Of a DNA stretch of 34,932 nucleotides, positions 26,325 to 34,709 are shown piece after piece. The notes beneath the pieces are model-generated. The model was not told where the DNA came from, searched no databases, and saw only the letters and a list, made by a program, of their open reading frames with translations. The translations under genes were made by a program, and so were the position numbers. Positions within the stretch are counted from its first letter, which is position 1. Each line of letters starts with the position of its first letter. The stretch lies in the NCBI GenBank assembly GCA_016471375.1, contig WGLZ01000063.1:1-34932 (forward strand), read 5' to 3'. This stretch comes from Cyanobacteria bacterium RI_101 (lineage in GTDB: Bacteria > Cyanobacteriota > Cyanobacteriia > Cyanobacteriales > Microcystaceae).

Positions 26325-26679
26325 ATCGTTTAACTCTTCAGCAACGGAAACTCCCGGTTAATTTCGCGTTTGGAGGGAGCGGCGCTTTGAACTCACTGGC
26401 GATGTATGGCATTTATGGATGAGTCGCGAAGGCAATCCTATGACGACCCCCCACCCCCTACTTCGGCAAGCTTCATAGTAAAAGTGACCGCATAACCCGT
26501 CGAGGCGCGCCGAACCGCTCAGTACGGCGCCTTGGCAAGGGGGCGCGAATCAAAGTCTGTTGATGATTGATTTCAATTTGCTATAGGGTCTTAGCCGCGT
26601 CGAGCGACTGTAAACTCAGTCGGGCTTTGATGAGTTACGCTACCGCTAACCCATCCTACGGTTCTTGGAGATTTGACCG
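26325..26679. other. 355-base gap with possible gene remnant and a repeat
   Basis: A 39-codon stretch without a start (about 26354-26479, ending TAG) reads WRERRFELTGDVWHLWMSRE and may be the decayed end of a lost gene; I cannot name it. At 26622-26660 a cyanobacterial repeat of the TGGGTTA-CGCTACCGC-TAACCCA type occurs, with one base changed in the left arm (TGAGTTA). Nothing else is recognised. Confidence 0.4.
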
Positions 26680-27252
26680 GTGAATAAAGGAAAAGCGCTC
26701 ATTCTCGGGTTGTGCTGTTGTTTACTTTGGATCTCCGCCTGCGGCGCCGTCGGAAACGGCTCTGCCCCGGTTGAATCGGGAATTCCGCCTTTAACGGAGA
26801 GACCCGGCGTTACTCCCTTAGCGCCGGAAGCTTTGCCCGCTTTAAAAACAGGACAGATTATTTACGTTCCGGTCTATTCAGAGGTCTATGACGCCAATCA
26901 GGCCCGGACGCTCCAACTGGCGGCGACCTTGAGCTTTCGCAATACGGATCTTTCCCGTGTCATTGTCATTGAAACCATTGATTACTACGACTCCGGCGGG
27001 CAAAAAATTCGGAGTTATTTAAACCAACCCCTCGCTCTAGCGCCCTTGGCCTCTCTAGCGGTGGTGGTGGAGCGGGAGGATCGAGCTGGCGGAGTCGGCG
27101 CTAATTTTATTGTGGAATGGCGGGCGGATCAGAGCGTAAGTCCGCCCATCGCCGAGGCGGTAATGATCGGCACCGCCTCCCAGCAGGGTCTGTCCTGGGC
27201 GAGTCCGGGGCGCGTGGTTCGGGAGCGCCGGGCTTCAGAGTCTTCAAAATAG
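26680..27252 (+). CDS. DUF3124 family lipoprotein
   Basis: A 190-residue predicted lipoprotein. The signal peptide ends in the lipobox ISAC (Cys21 region), so the protein should be lipid-anchored. The mature part matches DUF3124 as I remember it: GQIIYVPVYSEVYDANQAR, the LAATLSFRNTD motif, YYDSGGQKIRSYL and GGVGANFIVEW. Function is unknown. The GTG start is preceded by GGAG with nine bases between. It lies 81 bases upstream of the channel gene on the same strand. Confidence 0.85.
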   Translation: MNKGKALILGLCCCLLWISACGAVGNGSAPVESGIPPLTERPGVTPLAPEALPALKTGQIIYVPVYSEVYDANQARTLQLAATLSFRNTDLSRVIVIETIDYYDSGGQKIRSYLNQPLALAPLASLAVVVEREDRAGGVGANFIVEWRADQSVSPPIAEAVMIGTASQQGLSWASPGRVVRERRASESSK

Positions 27253-27333
27253 ATGGATTAGCTACAGACCCGGCGCCGGGATCTCTAAGAAGATGGAAGG
27301 TCGGCGCTCTAGTCCGCGTTGAGGATGGAAAGC

Positions 27334-29046
27334 ATGAAACCCCGCATTATTGTCTGTGGCCTCGGCGCTACGGGCCGTCGCATCTTTAATCTACTCAAAC
27401 AACAGGGCGCCGACGCGGTGGGCATTTCCCATTCGCCCCTACCCCAGGAAAGCCCGGGACAGATTATTGTCGGCCCCCTCGATTCCCCCGCCACGTTGCA
27501 AGCCGCCGGGATTCAGTCCGCCCAAACTTTAGTCCTCGCCACCCGGAATGACGCCCTTAATTTAGCCGTTCTCACCCAAGCTCGGGTTCTTAATCCCCAG
27601 ATTCGGGTCATTAACCGTCTTTTTAACCCCGCTTTAGGGCAACGGGTCGATCAAACTCTCGCCAATCATGTCAGTTTAAGCGTGTCGGCGCTGGCGGCGC
27701 CGATTTTTGCCTTCGCGGCGCTGGGCAATCGGGCCATCGGTCAATTGCGTCTATTTGACCAAACCTGGCCCATTGAAGAAATTATCATCGACGCCGATCA
27801 CCCTTGGCTAGGCCTGCCCCTAGGGGAACTCTGGGACGATCCCCGCCGCATGTTGATCTATTACCTGCCCCAGGCGTCGGAAATAGACCTCGTCTCCGCC
27901 GTGGTGGAGGGTAAAACCCTGGCCTTAGGAGATCATTTAATCGTTGGCCGGCAACCCCAGCCCTCGGCCCGGCGCCGTTCCCTCTGGCTCCGCTGGACAA
28001 AGCTGATTACCAATCTTCGCCAGTATCGGCGCTATGTCAGTCAGGTGGTTTGGGTGAGTTTAATTTTGTTTTTGATGATTTTTACGGCTACCCTGACCTA
28101 CGTTTGGATTAATCAACACATTACCCTGGTGGACGCCTTTTATTTTTCCGTGGGCATGATCACCGGCGCCGGCGGCAAGGAGGAGGTGGCGGAGAAATCA
28201 CCGGCGGCGATTAAGGTCTTTACAGCGCTGATGATGATCGCCGGCGCCGGGGTGATTGGCATTTGTTACGCGCTCTTAAATGATTTCATTTTGGGCAGTC
28301 GCTTCCGCCAATTTCTAGACGCCGCTCGGGTTCCCACCCGTCATCACTATGTGGTCTGCGGTTTGGGGGGCGTGGGCATGGCCATTGTCAAGGAACTCCT
28401 CGGTCAAGACCATGAAGTGGTCGTCCTCGAAGCCGACCCGGAAAACCGTTTTCTCCATCAGGCCCGCTCCCTCGGCGTTCCGGTGATTGTGGAGGACGCC
28501 CGCCTGGAATCGACTCTGAAGGCCGCCAATTTGGAGCGCGCGCGCGCTATTTTAGCGACCACCAGCGACGACACGGTCAATTTAGAAATCGCCCTCACAG
28601 CCCAGTCCCTCGCGCCCCGTTTGCCGGTGGTGCTCCGTTGTCAAGACGCGCAGTTTGGGCAATCGGTACAGGAAGTCTTTGACTTTGAATCCGTCCTCTG
28701 TCCTTCGGAATTGGCGGCCTATTCCTTTGCCGCCGCGGCGCTGGGGGGGCGTATTTTGGGCAACGGCATGACGGACGATCTACTCTGGGTGGCGCTGGCC
28801 ACCTTGATTACTCCCAACCATCCTTTCCGGGGGCAACGGGTCAAGGACGCGGCCCGTCGGGCGGATTTCGCGCCCCTCTACCTAGAGCGGGGCGGACAAA
28901 CTTTCCATAGTTGGGCGCTGTTGGAAACGGAACTGCAATCCGGGGACGCCCTGTATTTGACCATGCCCGCCGCGGAACTGGATCAACTCTGGCGGCCCCA
29001 AAGCAAGGAGGACGCGCCCTGGGAGCCGGCCGGCGCCGTTTTTTAG
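27334..29046 (+). CDS. RCK - two-helix pore - RCK channel-like protein
   Basis: A 570-residue protein built as TrkA-N/RCK domain (glycine motif GLGATGR, 9-15), linker with TrkA-C-like part (about 145-205), two transmembrane helices (about 237-258 and 296-317) flanking a pore loop, a second TrkA-N (GLGGVG, 343-348) and a C-terminal TrkA-C-like domain. This resembles ligand-gated potassium channels, but the pore loop reads FYFSVGMITGAGGKEE, with TGAGG (277-281) at the place of TVGYG. I recall related cyanobacterial proteins with the same replacement. It may conduct another ion or act as a sensor. ATG 27334 is chosen (GAGG nine bases upstream); ATG 27325 is also possible. Confidence 0.85.
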   Translation: MKPRIIVCGLGATGRRIFNLLKQQGADAVGISHSPLPQESPGQIIVGPLDSPATLQAAGIQSAQTLVLATRNDALNLAVLTQARVLNPQIRVINRLFNPALGQRVDQTLANHVSLSVSALAAPIFAFAALGNRAIGQLRLFDQTWPIEEIIIDADHPWLGLPLGELWDDPRRMLIYYLPQASEIDLVSAVVEGKTLALGDHLIVGRQPQPSARRRSLWLRWTKLITNLRQYRRYVSQVVWVSLILFLMIFTATLTYVWINQHITLVDAFYFSVGMITGAGGKEEVAEKSPAAIKVFTALMMIAGAGVIGICYALLNDFILGSRFRQFLDAARVPTRHHYVVCGLGGVGMAIVKELLGQDHEVVVLEADPENRFLHQARSLGVPVIVEDARLESTLKAANLERARAILATTSDDTVNLEIALTAQSLAPRLPVVLRCQDAQFGQSVQEVFDFESVLCPSELAAYSFAAAALGGRILGNGMTDDLLWVALATLITPNHPFRGQRVKDAARRADFAPLYLERGGQTFHSWALLETELQSGDALYLTMPAAELDQLWRPQSKEDAPWEPAGAVF

Positions 29047-29111
29047 GGGAAGTCCTAGATTCCTGTACGCCCTTTTGTTTGCCGCGCCTATGAAAAACCG
29101 GCGCCGAGACG

Positions 29112-29133
29112 GGTGTTAATCTGGTGTTAATCT
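29112..29133 (+). promoter_or_regulatory. Tandem 11-bp repeat resembling a Pho box
   Basis: GGTGTTAATCT occurs twice in direct tandem. Read as GTTAATCT units with three-base spacers (29115-29122, 29126-29133), it resembles the cyanobacterial SphR/PhoB box (repeats of YTTAAYYW at 11-bp spacing) except for the first base; a third unit is poor. It lies between two converging genes, so it has no obvious target. Confidence 0.3.
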
Positions 29134-29197
29134 TAAGTTTCGCCAAACGCGACGCCGCTTATGAGAAAACGACCGAAAGGAACAAAGACCGAAACGG

Positions 29198-30703
29198 TTA
29201 GGAAATCAAACCAAACGGCGCCGGTAAGGAAAGGAGAGATTGGGCCAGCGCCAGTAGGGGAGCTAGAGCTTCCGGGGGAGTTAACGATTGGGCGGGGGGA
29301 CGGGGTTCGTAGCGCTCTAGATAAAGGCGAATAAACTCTAACCCTTCGTAGACCAATAAACGAGCGCCGTCGGTAAAGCCCCATTCATAGCCCGCCGGCG
29401 TCAGGGTTCGCCCCAGCTCCCGGTCATAGTAACTCAAATCTTGCCCGTAGGCGACCTCGTAAGCGCCGTAGAGTCGCCCGCGTCCCGACTCCTGTTTAAT
29501 CGTCTCTAGGATGGGATCTAAGGAATAACCCCGGCGCCGGGGAATTTGATAGCCCGCATGGTAATTACGCCCCAGTTGTCGCCAGTGTTGACCGAGGAGA
29601 TCTTCCCAACTTTGATTCAGCGCCGCCTCTAGATTGAGGATAAACAAGAGAACCCAAAGCCCGTCCGGCTCCCGGCTGTGGTCTCCCCCCAACTCTCCCC
29701 GTTCGTTTCCCGCCAAGGTGATCCGCAGACTTTCAAAGGTCTCGCTTAAACAACTCCAGGGACTCGGCGCCGGATAACAGGGCAGACGCAGTTTGGCGCA
29801 GGCGTGATCCGCCGCGGCGCTGGCAAAGCGGGAACGGGCGACGCCGGAGAATCGACTGCGATAGACGGGGCTAACGGCCGCTTGACTGACCAACAGGGCC
29901 AGAAGATCGCCGGGATTGATTTCTTCCTCCCGACCCCAGAAACGACACCGGCGCCGACTCAGGAAAATAGCCCCCGGCGCCGGTAAGGCGGTTTGAAACG
30001 TCTGTTGGACGGTGTTCTGGGGAAGACCCAATTTGCCTTCTAGCAGGGCTTGGGCGTAGGCGTAACTCTCTGCGTCGAGGCACTGAACTTCCAGATTCCG
30101 GCGCTGGTAGGCGGCTTGAATTAAATCGAGATCAAATAACCGTTCCATCTCCTGGTAATAAAGTTGGAAACCGTCCCAAATTTCCAGCTCTAGCCCGTCT
30201 AAGGAATAGCGCCGGTTCGGGGCCCGCTCCAATTCCCAGGGACGCCAGGCGTAGGTTTGAATAACCTGGGTTCGCTCCCCGAGGGCTTCCAATAAAGCGG
30301 GAGAAAAGACCTGACCGCTCTGCCAGTAAAAACTTGTTTGACAATCCGGCTCCTCCGTCCGGGGTAAGGTTTGCAGAGTCGCGGCGCCGACGGCTTCGTA
30401 TTTTAAAACCAGTTGGGAAACGAGGGGAGGATAGGGGACGCCAACAAGGAGAATTAATCGAGCGAAGGGGTGGGCCGTCGTAATCGCCAGCAGGGTTTCT
30501 AGCAGAATTTGGCTTTCTCGTTGACTATCGGAAGCAATCACGAGGGTTTTGCCCTGGAGATCCCCCAGTAAATTTAAGAAACTTTGAATTAAGTTTTCCC
30601 AGTAGGGGGGACGCAAAAAGCGGGAAAAGGGTTGGGTCAAAGCGCCGGGAAGGGCTTTCTGCTCCGGTAGCGGTCGGGTGGGAACAAGACGCGCGGCGCT
30701 CAT
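29198..30703 (-). CDS. Phosphoglucomutase homologue with destroyed active site
   Basis: A 501-residue protein with the overall alpha-D-phosphohexomutase layout. Clear homology: LGDLQGKTLVIASDS (47-60) to domain 1, INPGDLLALL (262-271), FSGVARSRFASAAADHACAK (285-304) with LPCY (307-310), GGDHSREPDGLWVLLFILNL (339-358) and HWRQLGRNYHAGY. Yet each functional loop is lost: the serine loop (TASHNPGG) is missing after KYEAVGAATL, DGDGDR is LSRRRCRF (248-255), GEESFG is GNERGE (332-337), and the phosphate-binding RLSGTGS is replaced by LVYEGLEF. I infer a pseudoenzyme. ATG 30703 is chosen because it overlaps the preceding stop as ATGA; a longer frame to 30826 lies inside the upstream gene. Confidence 0.85.
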   Translation of the reverse strand: MSAARLVPTRPLPEQKALPGALTQPFSRFLRPPYWENLIQSFLNLLGDLQGKTLVIASDSQRESQILLETLLAITTAHPFARLILLVGVPYPPLVSQLVLKYEAVGAATLQTLPRTEEPDCQTSFYWQSGQVFSPALLEALGERTQVIQTYAWRPWELERAPNRRYSLDGLELEIWDGFQLYYQEMERLFDLDLIQAAYQRRNLEVQCLDAESYAYAQALLEGKLGLPQNTVQQTFQTALPAPGAIFLSRRRCRFWGREEEINPGDLLALLVSQAAVSPVYRSRFSGVARSRFASAAADHACAKLRLPCYPAPSPWSCLSETFESLRITLAGNERGELGGDHSREPDGLWVLLFILNLEAALNQSWEDLLGQHWRQLGRNYHAGYQIPRRRGYSLDPILETIKQESGRGRLYGAYEVAYGQDLSYYDRELGRTLTPAGYEWGFTDGARLLVYEGLEFIRLYLERYEPRPPAQSLTPPEALAPLLALAQSLLSLPAPFGLIS

Positions 30704-31329
30704 GGTTGAGGACGGCTCACCTTGGCTCGAAAAAGGAGGTTTTCTCCCTGACGATAGCCGCTGTAGCGAATTTGCGCCGGTTCCCCCGGCGCCGGCGCCG
30801 CCCCCCGCTCTAAAACTTCGTGCCATTGGGGATCGTAGGCGACGATTTCTCCCGCGGCGCCGAGGGATTCCACGCCCCAGGCTTCCAGAAGCGCGAACAC
30901 CGGGCGAGCTAGGGGAACTAATTTCCGGGCCGGCCAGTCCGGGTTAGCTTCCGCCGCAGAGACGGCGCTGGGCCATTGCCGCAACCAGGGTTCCAAAATT
31001 TGCAGGGCTGACCGGCGAAACTCTTCTTCTAAGCGCCGGCTTTGCCCGGCTAACTCCCCTTGAAGGCGCTGGCATTCCCGCGCGAGAGCTTCTGAATTTG
31101 ACTGAGATTGACCGCTAACTCCCCCGAGGTTTTGGCTTAATTCTCCTAGGGAAATATTGAGAGTCTCCGCCAGGCGCTGGGCCGCCTCTAGGGGCAATTT
31201 AGGCAACAGCCCCCACTCCGCCCGCCGCAGTTGCCATTCCGTTAACCCCGAGCGCCGGGAAAGTTCCCCCAGGGTTTCAATCTGGACGGCGGCCATCAGG
31301 TCGGCGAGGGCGGAGCGATAGGGGGGCAT
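30700..31329 (-). CDS. HTH / coiled-coil / GrpE-like domain protein
   Basis: A 209-residue protein in three parts. Residues about 13-66 (LGELSRRSGLTEWQLRRAE ... LAETLNISLGEL) look like an XRE-type helix-turn-helix. Residues about 78-112 are a charged coiled coil. Residues 147-205 resemble the C-terminal beta domain of GrpE, the DnaK nucleotide exchange factor: LLEAWGVESLGAAGEIVAY, DPQWHEVLERG, IRYSGYRQGENLLFRAKV. Such fusions are, as far as I recall, found in cyanobacteria under a GrpE label, with unproven function. Possible roles are exchange factor for a DnaK paralogue or a DNA-binding regulator. ATG 31329 is chosen; the frame extends to 31419. Its TGA overlaps the next gene's ATG. Confidence 0.78.
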   Translation of the reverse strand: MPPYRSALADLMAAVQIETLGELSRRSGLTEWQLRRAEWGLLPKLPLEAAQRLAETLNISLGELSQNLGGVSGQSQSNSEALARECQRLQGELAGQSRRLEEEFRRSALQILEPWLRQWPSAVSAAEANPDWPARKLVPLARPVFALLEAWGVESLGAAGEIVAYDPQWHEVLERGAAPAPGEPAQIRYSGYRQGENLLFRAKVSRPQP

Positions 31330-31461
31330 GGCGGGGCATTTGAGGACATCGAGGCTCAATTTTAACTGATTCCCCGTCGGGAGCCGTGGCCAGTAAACTG
31401 GAAAACGCCCTTGGATCAAAAATATGGCGCCCCGGAAGACGAAGGATTTCAGCAGATGGCG

Positions 31462-33768
31462 TTAACAGCGGTCAACGTTTCGAGGAAACTTTTGTTTTAA
31501 CGTCTCCCAAACCGGACAGGGCGGTTTTTCCTTCAGGGGAGAGCGCCCCGCTTGAAAGGTTCCCCAAAACGGCGCTTGTTTTTCCGCGCCCAGCCAAAGC
31601 AGGCGCTTAGCCCGAGTCATGGCCACGTAGAGCAAACGAAATTCCTCCGCCCATTGCAAATGCTCCGCCTCTCGCCAAGCCAGCGCCGGGTTCGCCAGCA
31701 CCCCCTCCCCCCTATCCTGATCGCGCTTAGCCGATAACTGATATCTGGTATCTGATAGCTGATAACTGATCGCTGATATCTGCCGAATCTGGGCCCGGGC
31801 CACCTCCCCCAAGGTATAGTCTCCCAAAAACTTGGCCCCTCCGGGCACCCAGGGTTTTCCGGGGATCAAGTCGGCCTGTAAGAAAGGAATAAAGACATAA
31901 TCCCAGTCCAAGCCTTTGGCCTTGTGCATGGTGATCACCGCGACCTGCCCCGGCCGGGTGTAGAGGTCTTCCTCCTCCTCCAGCGCCGGCTCAAAATTTT
32001 CCGCCGCCACAATTTCTCCGAGGATTTCGAGCAATTCCCGCAGAGCGCCGCGGCCCTGGGTTTGGGATTGGAGGCGCTCCTGGAGTTTATGGAGGGTCGC
32101 TAAGGCGGCGCCGTCGTATTGCAGGGCTAAACCGAGGAAGGGAATGAGTTGGGAAGGGGAGAGTTCCCGCTTGGCCCGTAGGATGGAGCGGCAGTAGCGT
32201 TGGGCGACCTGTTGCGGGGCCGTCAGCGGCGCCGCCAAGGGGCTGGGGTAGAGAAAGTCCTCCGGGTAGGTCAGCAGACGATTGAGATCCTGGGCCGGGA
32301 TTAACCGCCTCCCTTGCAGAACCTCCAGCGCCGCCTTCAGGTTTTGGGGGGAGTGGGGGCGCTCGCTGAATTGAAGCAGTTGGAGTATATCCCTGGGGAT
32401 TTCTGATTGACGGTCGCTATCGCTAACGGAGTAGAGACGAATGCCCTGATCCGCCAAGGTTTCTCCCAACTGCTGGACTAAAAATCGCCCCTGTCGGTTT
32501 TCCCGCACCAGAATGGCGGCGCTGTGATCCGGTCTGGCGGTTAATAACTGAATCAGGCGCCGGCCAATAATCTCCACGCTTTGGTAAATATCCTCCGGCT
32601 CCGCCAGTTCTAGCCCTTTGCCCTCCGGCGGGGGATTGGGTTGGGGATCGTCGGCGTCGACGGGGCGAATCTCTTGGAAACGGAACGGCGCCGGCAGATC
32701 CGCGGTTCCGGGGCGATGGGGCCACTGTTCGTTCACCCAAGCCAGAAGCAAATTAGCCGCCTGAATAATCACCGGGGCGCTCCGTCCCGCTTGATCCAAG
32801 GTCGTTAATAAGCCCCGGTCTTCGCAGGTTTGACAAAAACGGTTGAAATAAACGGGATCGGCGGGGGTGAAGGTGGAGTTAATGGCTTGGTTGGGGTCGC
32901 CCACCCGGATTAGGTTGACTTCGTTCTGGTCGGGACGGCGGGCCAGTTGAGTAATGAGGCTCTCCTGAAGGGGGCTAGAGTCCTGGGCCTCGTCTTCAAA
33001 GACGGCGAAATATTGCCCTTGCCACTGGCGCCGTAGGCTTTCGTCTTCTAAGACCCGCAGAGCGCCGAGGATCATGTCGTCATAGTCGTAAAAATTATTC
33101 TGTTTTAACAGCGCCTCGTATTCGCCATAGAGTTCGGCGCTGTAGGTAAGGATCTCGCTTCCTCCCCGGTGGGCCCAATCTAGCAAGGCCTCGGGGCTGA
33201 GACCGGAACTTTTCCCTTCCCGCACTGTGGTGTGGAGTAAATTAGGCAGAATTTCCGTCCGTAGCGCCGACTGACGCCGGAGTCTTTCCGTTTCTTCCCC
33301 GTCGAAGTTTCCCATCGTTAGCAGGTCTTCGTAGGCCCTAGGGTGTTTTTGCAACCAGTTTTCCGTGGCTTGACGCAGGAGCCGGTGGTTCCTTTGGGGC
33401 GTGATGAGGGCGCTGTTCTCCAAGTCTAAGCCGGATTGGGCCGGGTAACGGGTGGCTAAATTGAGCGCCAAGCCGTGGAGGGTCTGGACGTTAAAGCCCC
33501 AACCGGGATAATCCAACGCCCCGAGGCGCTGTTTCACTTTGCTTTTAATAGCGGCGGCGGCGGCCCGGGTGAAGGTGACCACCAGTAAACTCCGGCGGGG
33601 CGTCAGGCGCTCTTGCGCGATGGTCAGCGCCGCCGCCACGGAGAGACTATGAGATTTGCCCGACCCTGGGACAGCGGACACCGCTAGGGGCCCTCCCCGC
33701 CAAAGCCCCAAAGGTTTTTGTCCCTCTCGCAGGGTGGCCCGGAGAGTCGCCAGCGCCGCCGAGTCCAT
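31462..33768 (-). CDS. UvrD/PcrA-like superfamily 1 DNA helicase
   Basis: ATP-dependent 3'-5' DNA helicase of the UvrD/Rep group, 768 residues. Walker A is AVPGSGKSHS (32-41), motif Ia VVTFTRAAAAAIKSK, motif II FEDEAQD (257-263), motif III VGDPNQAIN (289-297), motif V ITMHKAKGLDWDYVF and motif VI LLYVAMTRAK. Between motifs V and VI a 7-bp tandem repeat adds about 17 residues (663-679) without breaking the frame. Nuclease motifs are not obvious. Its ATG lies two bases after the methyltransferase stop; 132 bases separate it from the HTH-GrpE-like gene. Likely in repair or replication restart; the exact role is open. Confidence 0.93.
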   Translation of the reverse strand: MDSAALATLRATLREGQKPLGLWRGGPLAVSAVPGSGKSHSLSVAAALTIAQERLTPRRSLLVVTFTRAAAAAIKSKVKQRLGALDYPGWGFNVQTLHGLALNLATRYPAQSGLDLENSALITPQRNHRLLRQATENWLQKHPRAYEDLLTMGNFDGEETERLRRQSALRTEILPNLLHTTVREGKSSGLSPEALLDWAHRGGSEILTYSAELYGEYEALLKQNNFYDYDDMILGALRVLEDESLRRQWQGQYFAVFEDEAQDSSPLQESLITQLARRPDQNEVNLIRVGDPNQAINSTFTPADPVYFNRFCQTCEDRGLLTTLDQAGRSAPVIIQAANLLLAWVNEQWPHRPGTADLPAPFRFQEIRPVDADDPQPNPPPEGKGLELAEPEDIYQSVEIIGRRLIQLLTARPDHSAAILVRENRQGRFLVQQLGETLADQGIRLYSVSDSDRQSEIPRDILQLLQFSERPHSPQNLKAALEVLQGRRLIPAQDLNRLLTYPEDFLYPSPLAAPLTAPQQVAQRYCRSILRAKRELSPSQLIPFLGLALQYDGAALATLHKLQERLQSQTQGRGALRELLEILGEIVAAENFEPALEEEEDLYTRPGQVAVITMHKAKGLDWDYVFIPFLQADLIPGKPWVPGGAKFLGDYTLGEVARAQIRQISAISYQLSDTRYQLSAKRDQDRGEGVLANPALAWREAEHLQWAEEFRLLYVAMTRAKRLLWLGAEKQAPFWGTFQAGRSPLKEKPPCPVWETLKQKFPRNVDRC
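31733..31781. repeat. Seven-copy heptamer repeat inside the helicase gene
   Basis: Seven consecutive 7-bp units read GATAACT, GATATCT, GGTATCT, GATAGCT, GATAACT, GATCGCT, GATATCT on the plus strand. This is a short tandemly repeated repetitive (STRR) type of sequence known from cyanobacteria. On the coding strand it gives ISAISYQLSDTRYQLS in frame; 49 bases is not a multiple of three, so flanking bases complete the insertion. Confidence 0.9.
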
Positions 33769-33770
33769 CT

Positions 33771-34418
33771 TTATGCCCCTTTGCGGGCTAAAACCGCGTA
33801 AAAAGGATCGTCGCCCAAAAAGCCTAAGCGTTGCCAGAGCGCGCCGAGGGAACTGGGGCGGACAACGGTTTCAATCTCGGTAAAACCGGCGCTGTCTAGA
33901 TAGGATTTAACCAGTTTGAGACGTCCTAGATCCGAGTTATCTCGCCAGCGGGCGATAGCCTTTTGATAAAACATCCGGTTAGAAAAACTAATAATCACTT
34001 GTCCCCCCGGTTTGAGGACGCGGTAAATTTCCGCCATCGCGGCCTCCGGGTACTCCAAATATTGAATCGAGACGGTGATCAAAACGGCGTCGAAGTCCTG
34101 ATCCGGTAGCGGTAATCGGGGAGATTTGTTTAAGTTTTGGAGGAAATAGCGATTTAAACGGGGATTGGCCGCCAACTCTTCGGCGTTCATGCCCTGGCCC
34201 TCCACCCAGGCAAACTCCATTTCCGCCGGTAAATGGGAGACCCAACTGCTCATTAGATCTAAAATCCGACTTCCGGGCTGGAGGCGCTCCCGGAAGAGAT
34301 CCGTTAACTGGGCGATAAAGGCGTCGTCCACATGGGTGACGAGGCGGGGATAGGCGTAAAAAAGATCGTCGTCGCTGGGGTCGAGTTTTTGGCGATCCGC
34401 GGGACTCAGGAGACGCAT
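33771..34418 (-). CDS. Class I SAM-dependent methyltransferase
   Basis: A 215-residue Methyltransf_11-like protein. The first strand and loop read RILDLMSSWVSHLP, in which the usual glycine-rich SAM motif (DxGxGxG) is replaced by DLMSSW; such a form is, to my memory, typical of a cyanobacterial/plastid subfamily. FDAVLITVSIQYLEYPEAAM and EIYRVLKPGGQVIISFSNRM correspond to motifs II and III. Substrate unknown. ATG 34418 is chosen over a TTG at 34457, which would add 13 non-conserved residues. It heads the helicase gene with a two-base gap. Confidence 0.85.
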   Translation of the reverse strand: MRLLSPADRQKLDPSDDDLFYAYPRLVTHVDDAFIAQLTDLFRERLQPGSRILDLMSSWVSHLPAEMEFAWVEGQGMNAEELAANPRLNRYFLQNLNKSPRLPLPDQDFDAVLITVSIQYLEYPEAAMAEIYRVLKPGGQVIISFSNRMFYQKAIARWRDNSDLGRLKLVKSYLDSAGFTEIETVVRPSSLGALWQRLGFLGDDPFYAVLARKGA

Positions 34419-34709
34419 AGAAAAACGGGGCGACGGTTTGCCCTTTGAGTGTAGCAAGCATCGGCTAAGCCTGTCTAAGCCAGCGGCGCCGAGGGGGGCG
34501 CAACAATCCGCATGGGTAAAGCCTTCTGTGATTCTCTACATTTCACAGGTTAAACGCCGGCGCCGACTGATGGGATGGTCAAGCCTCTACGGGGTGTTGA
34601 TTAGATTTGTTCGCCCGGCGCCGTTAGGGAAAAGTTAAGTTCATGGTGATGGTTGGGCCAGTGGGTTTGATACAGAAGTGTTGAACGTCTTAAAATGCCG
34701 CACAAATTA
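34419..34709. other. Intergenic DNA before the insertion sequence
   Basis: No gene is recognised. Two GGCGCC palindromes occur near 34560 and 34617. The base composition becomes AT-rich from about 34630, which may mark the insertion sequence boundary; I could not identify its terminal inverted repeat. Confidence 0.4.
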
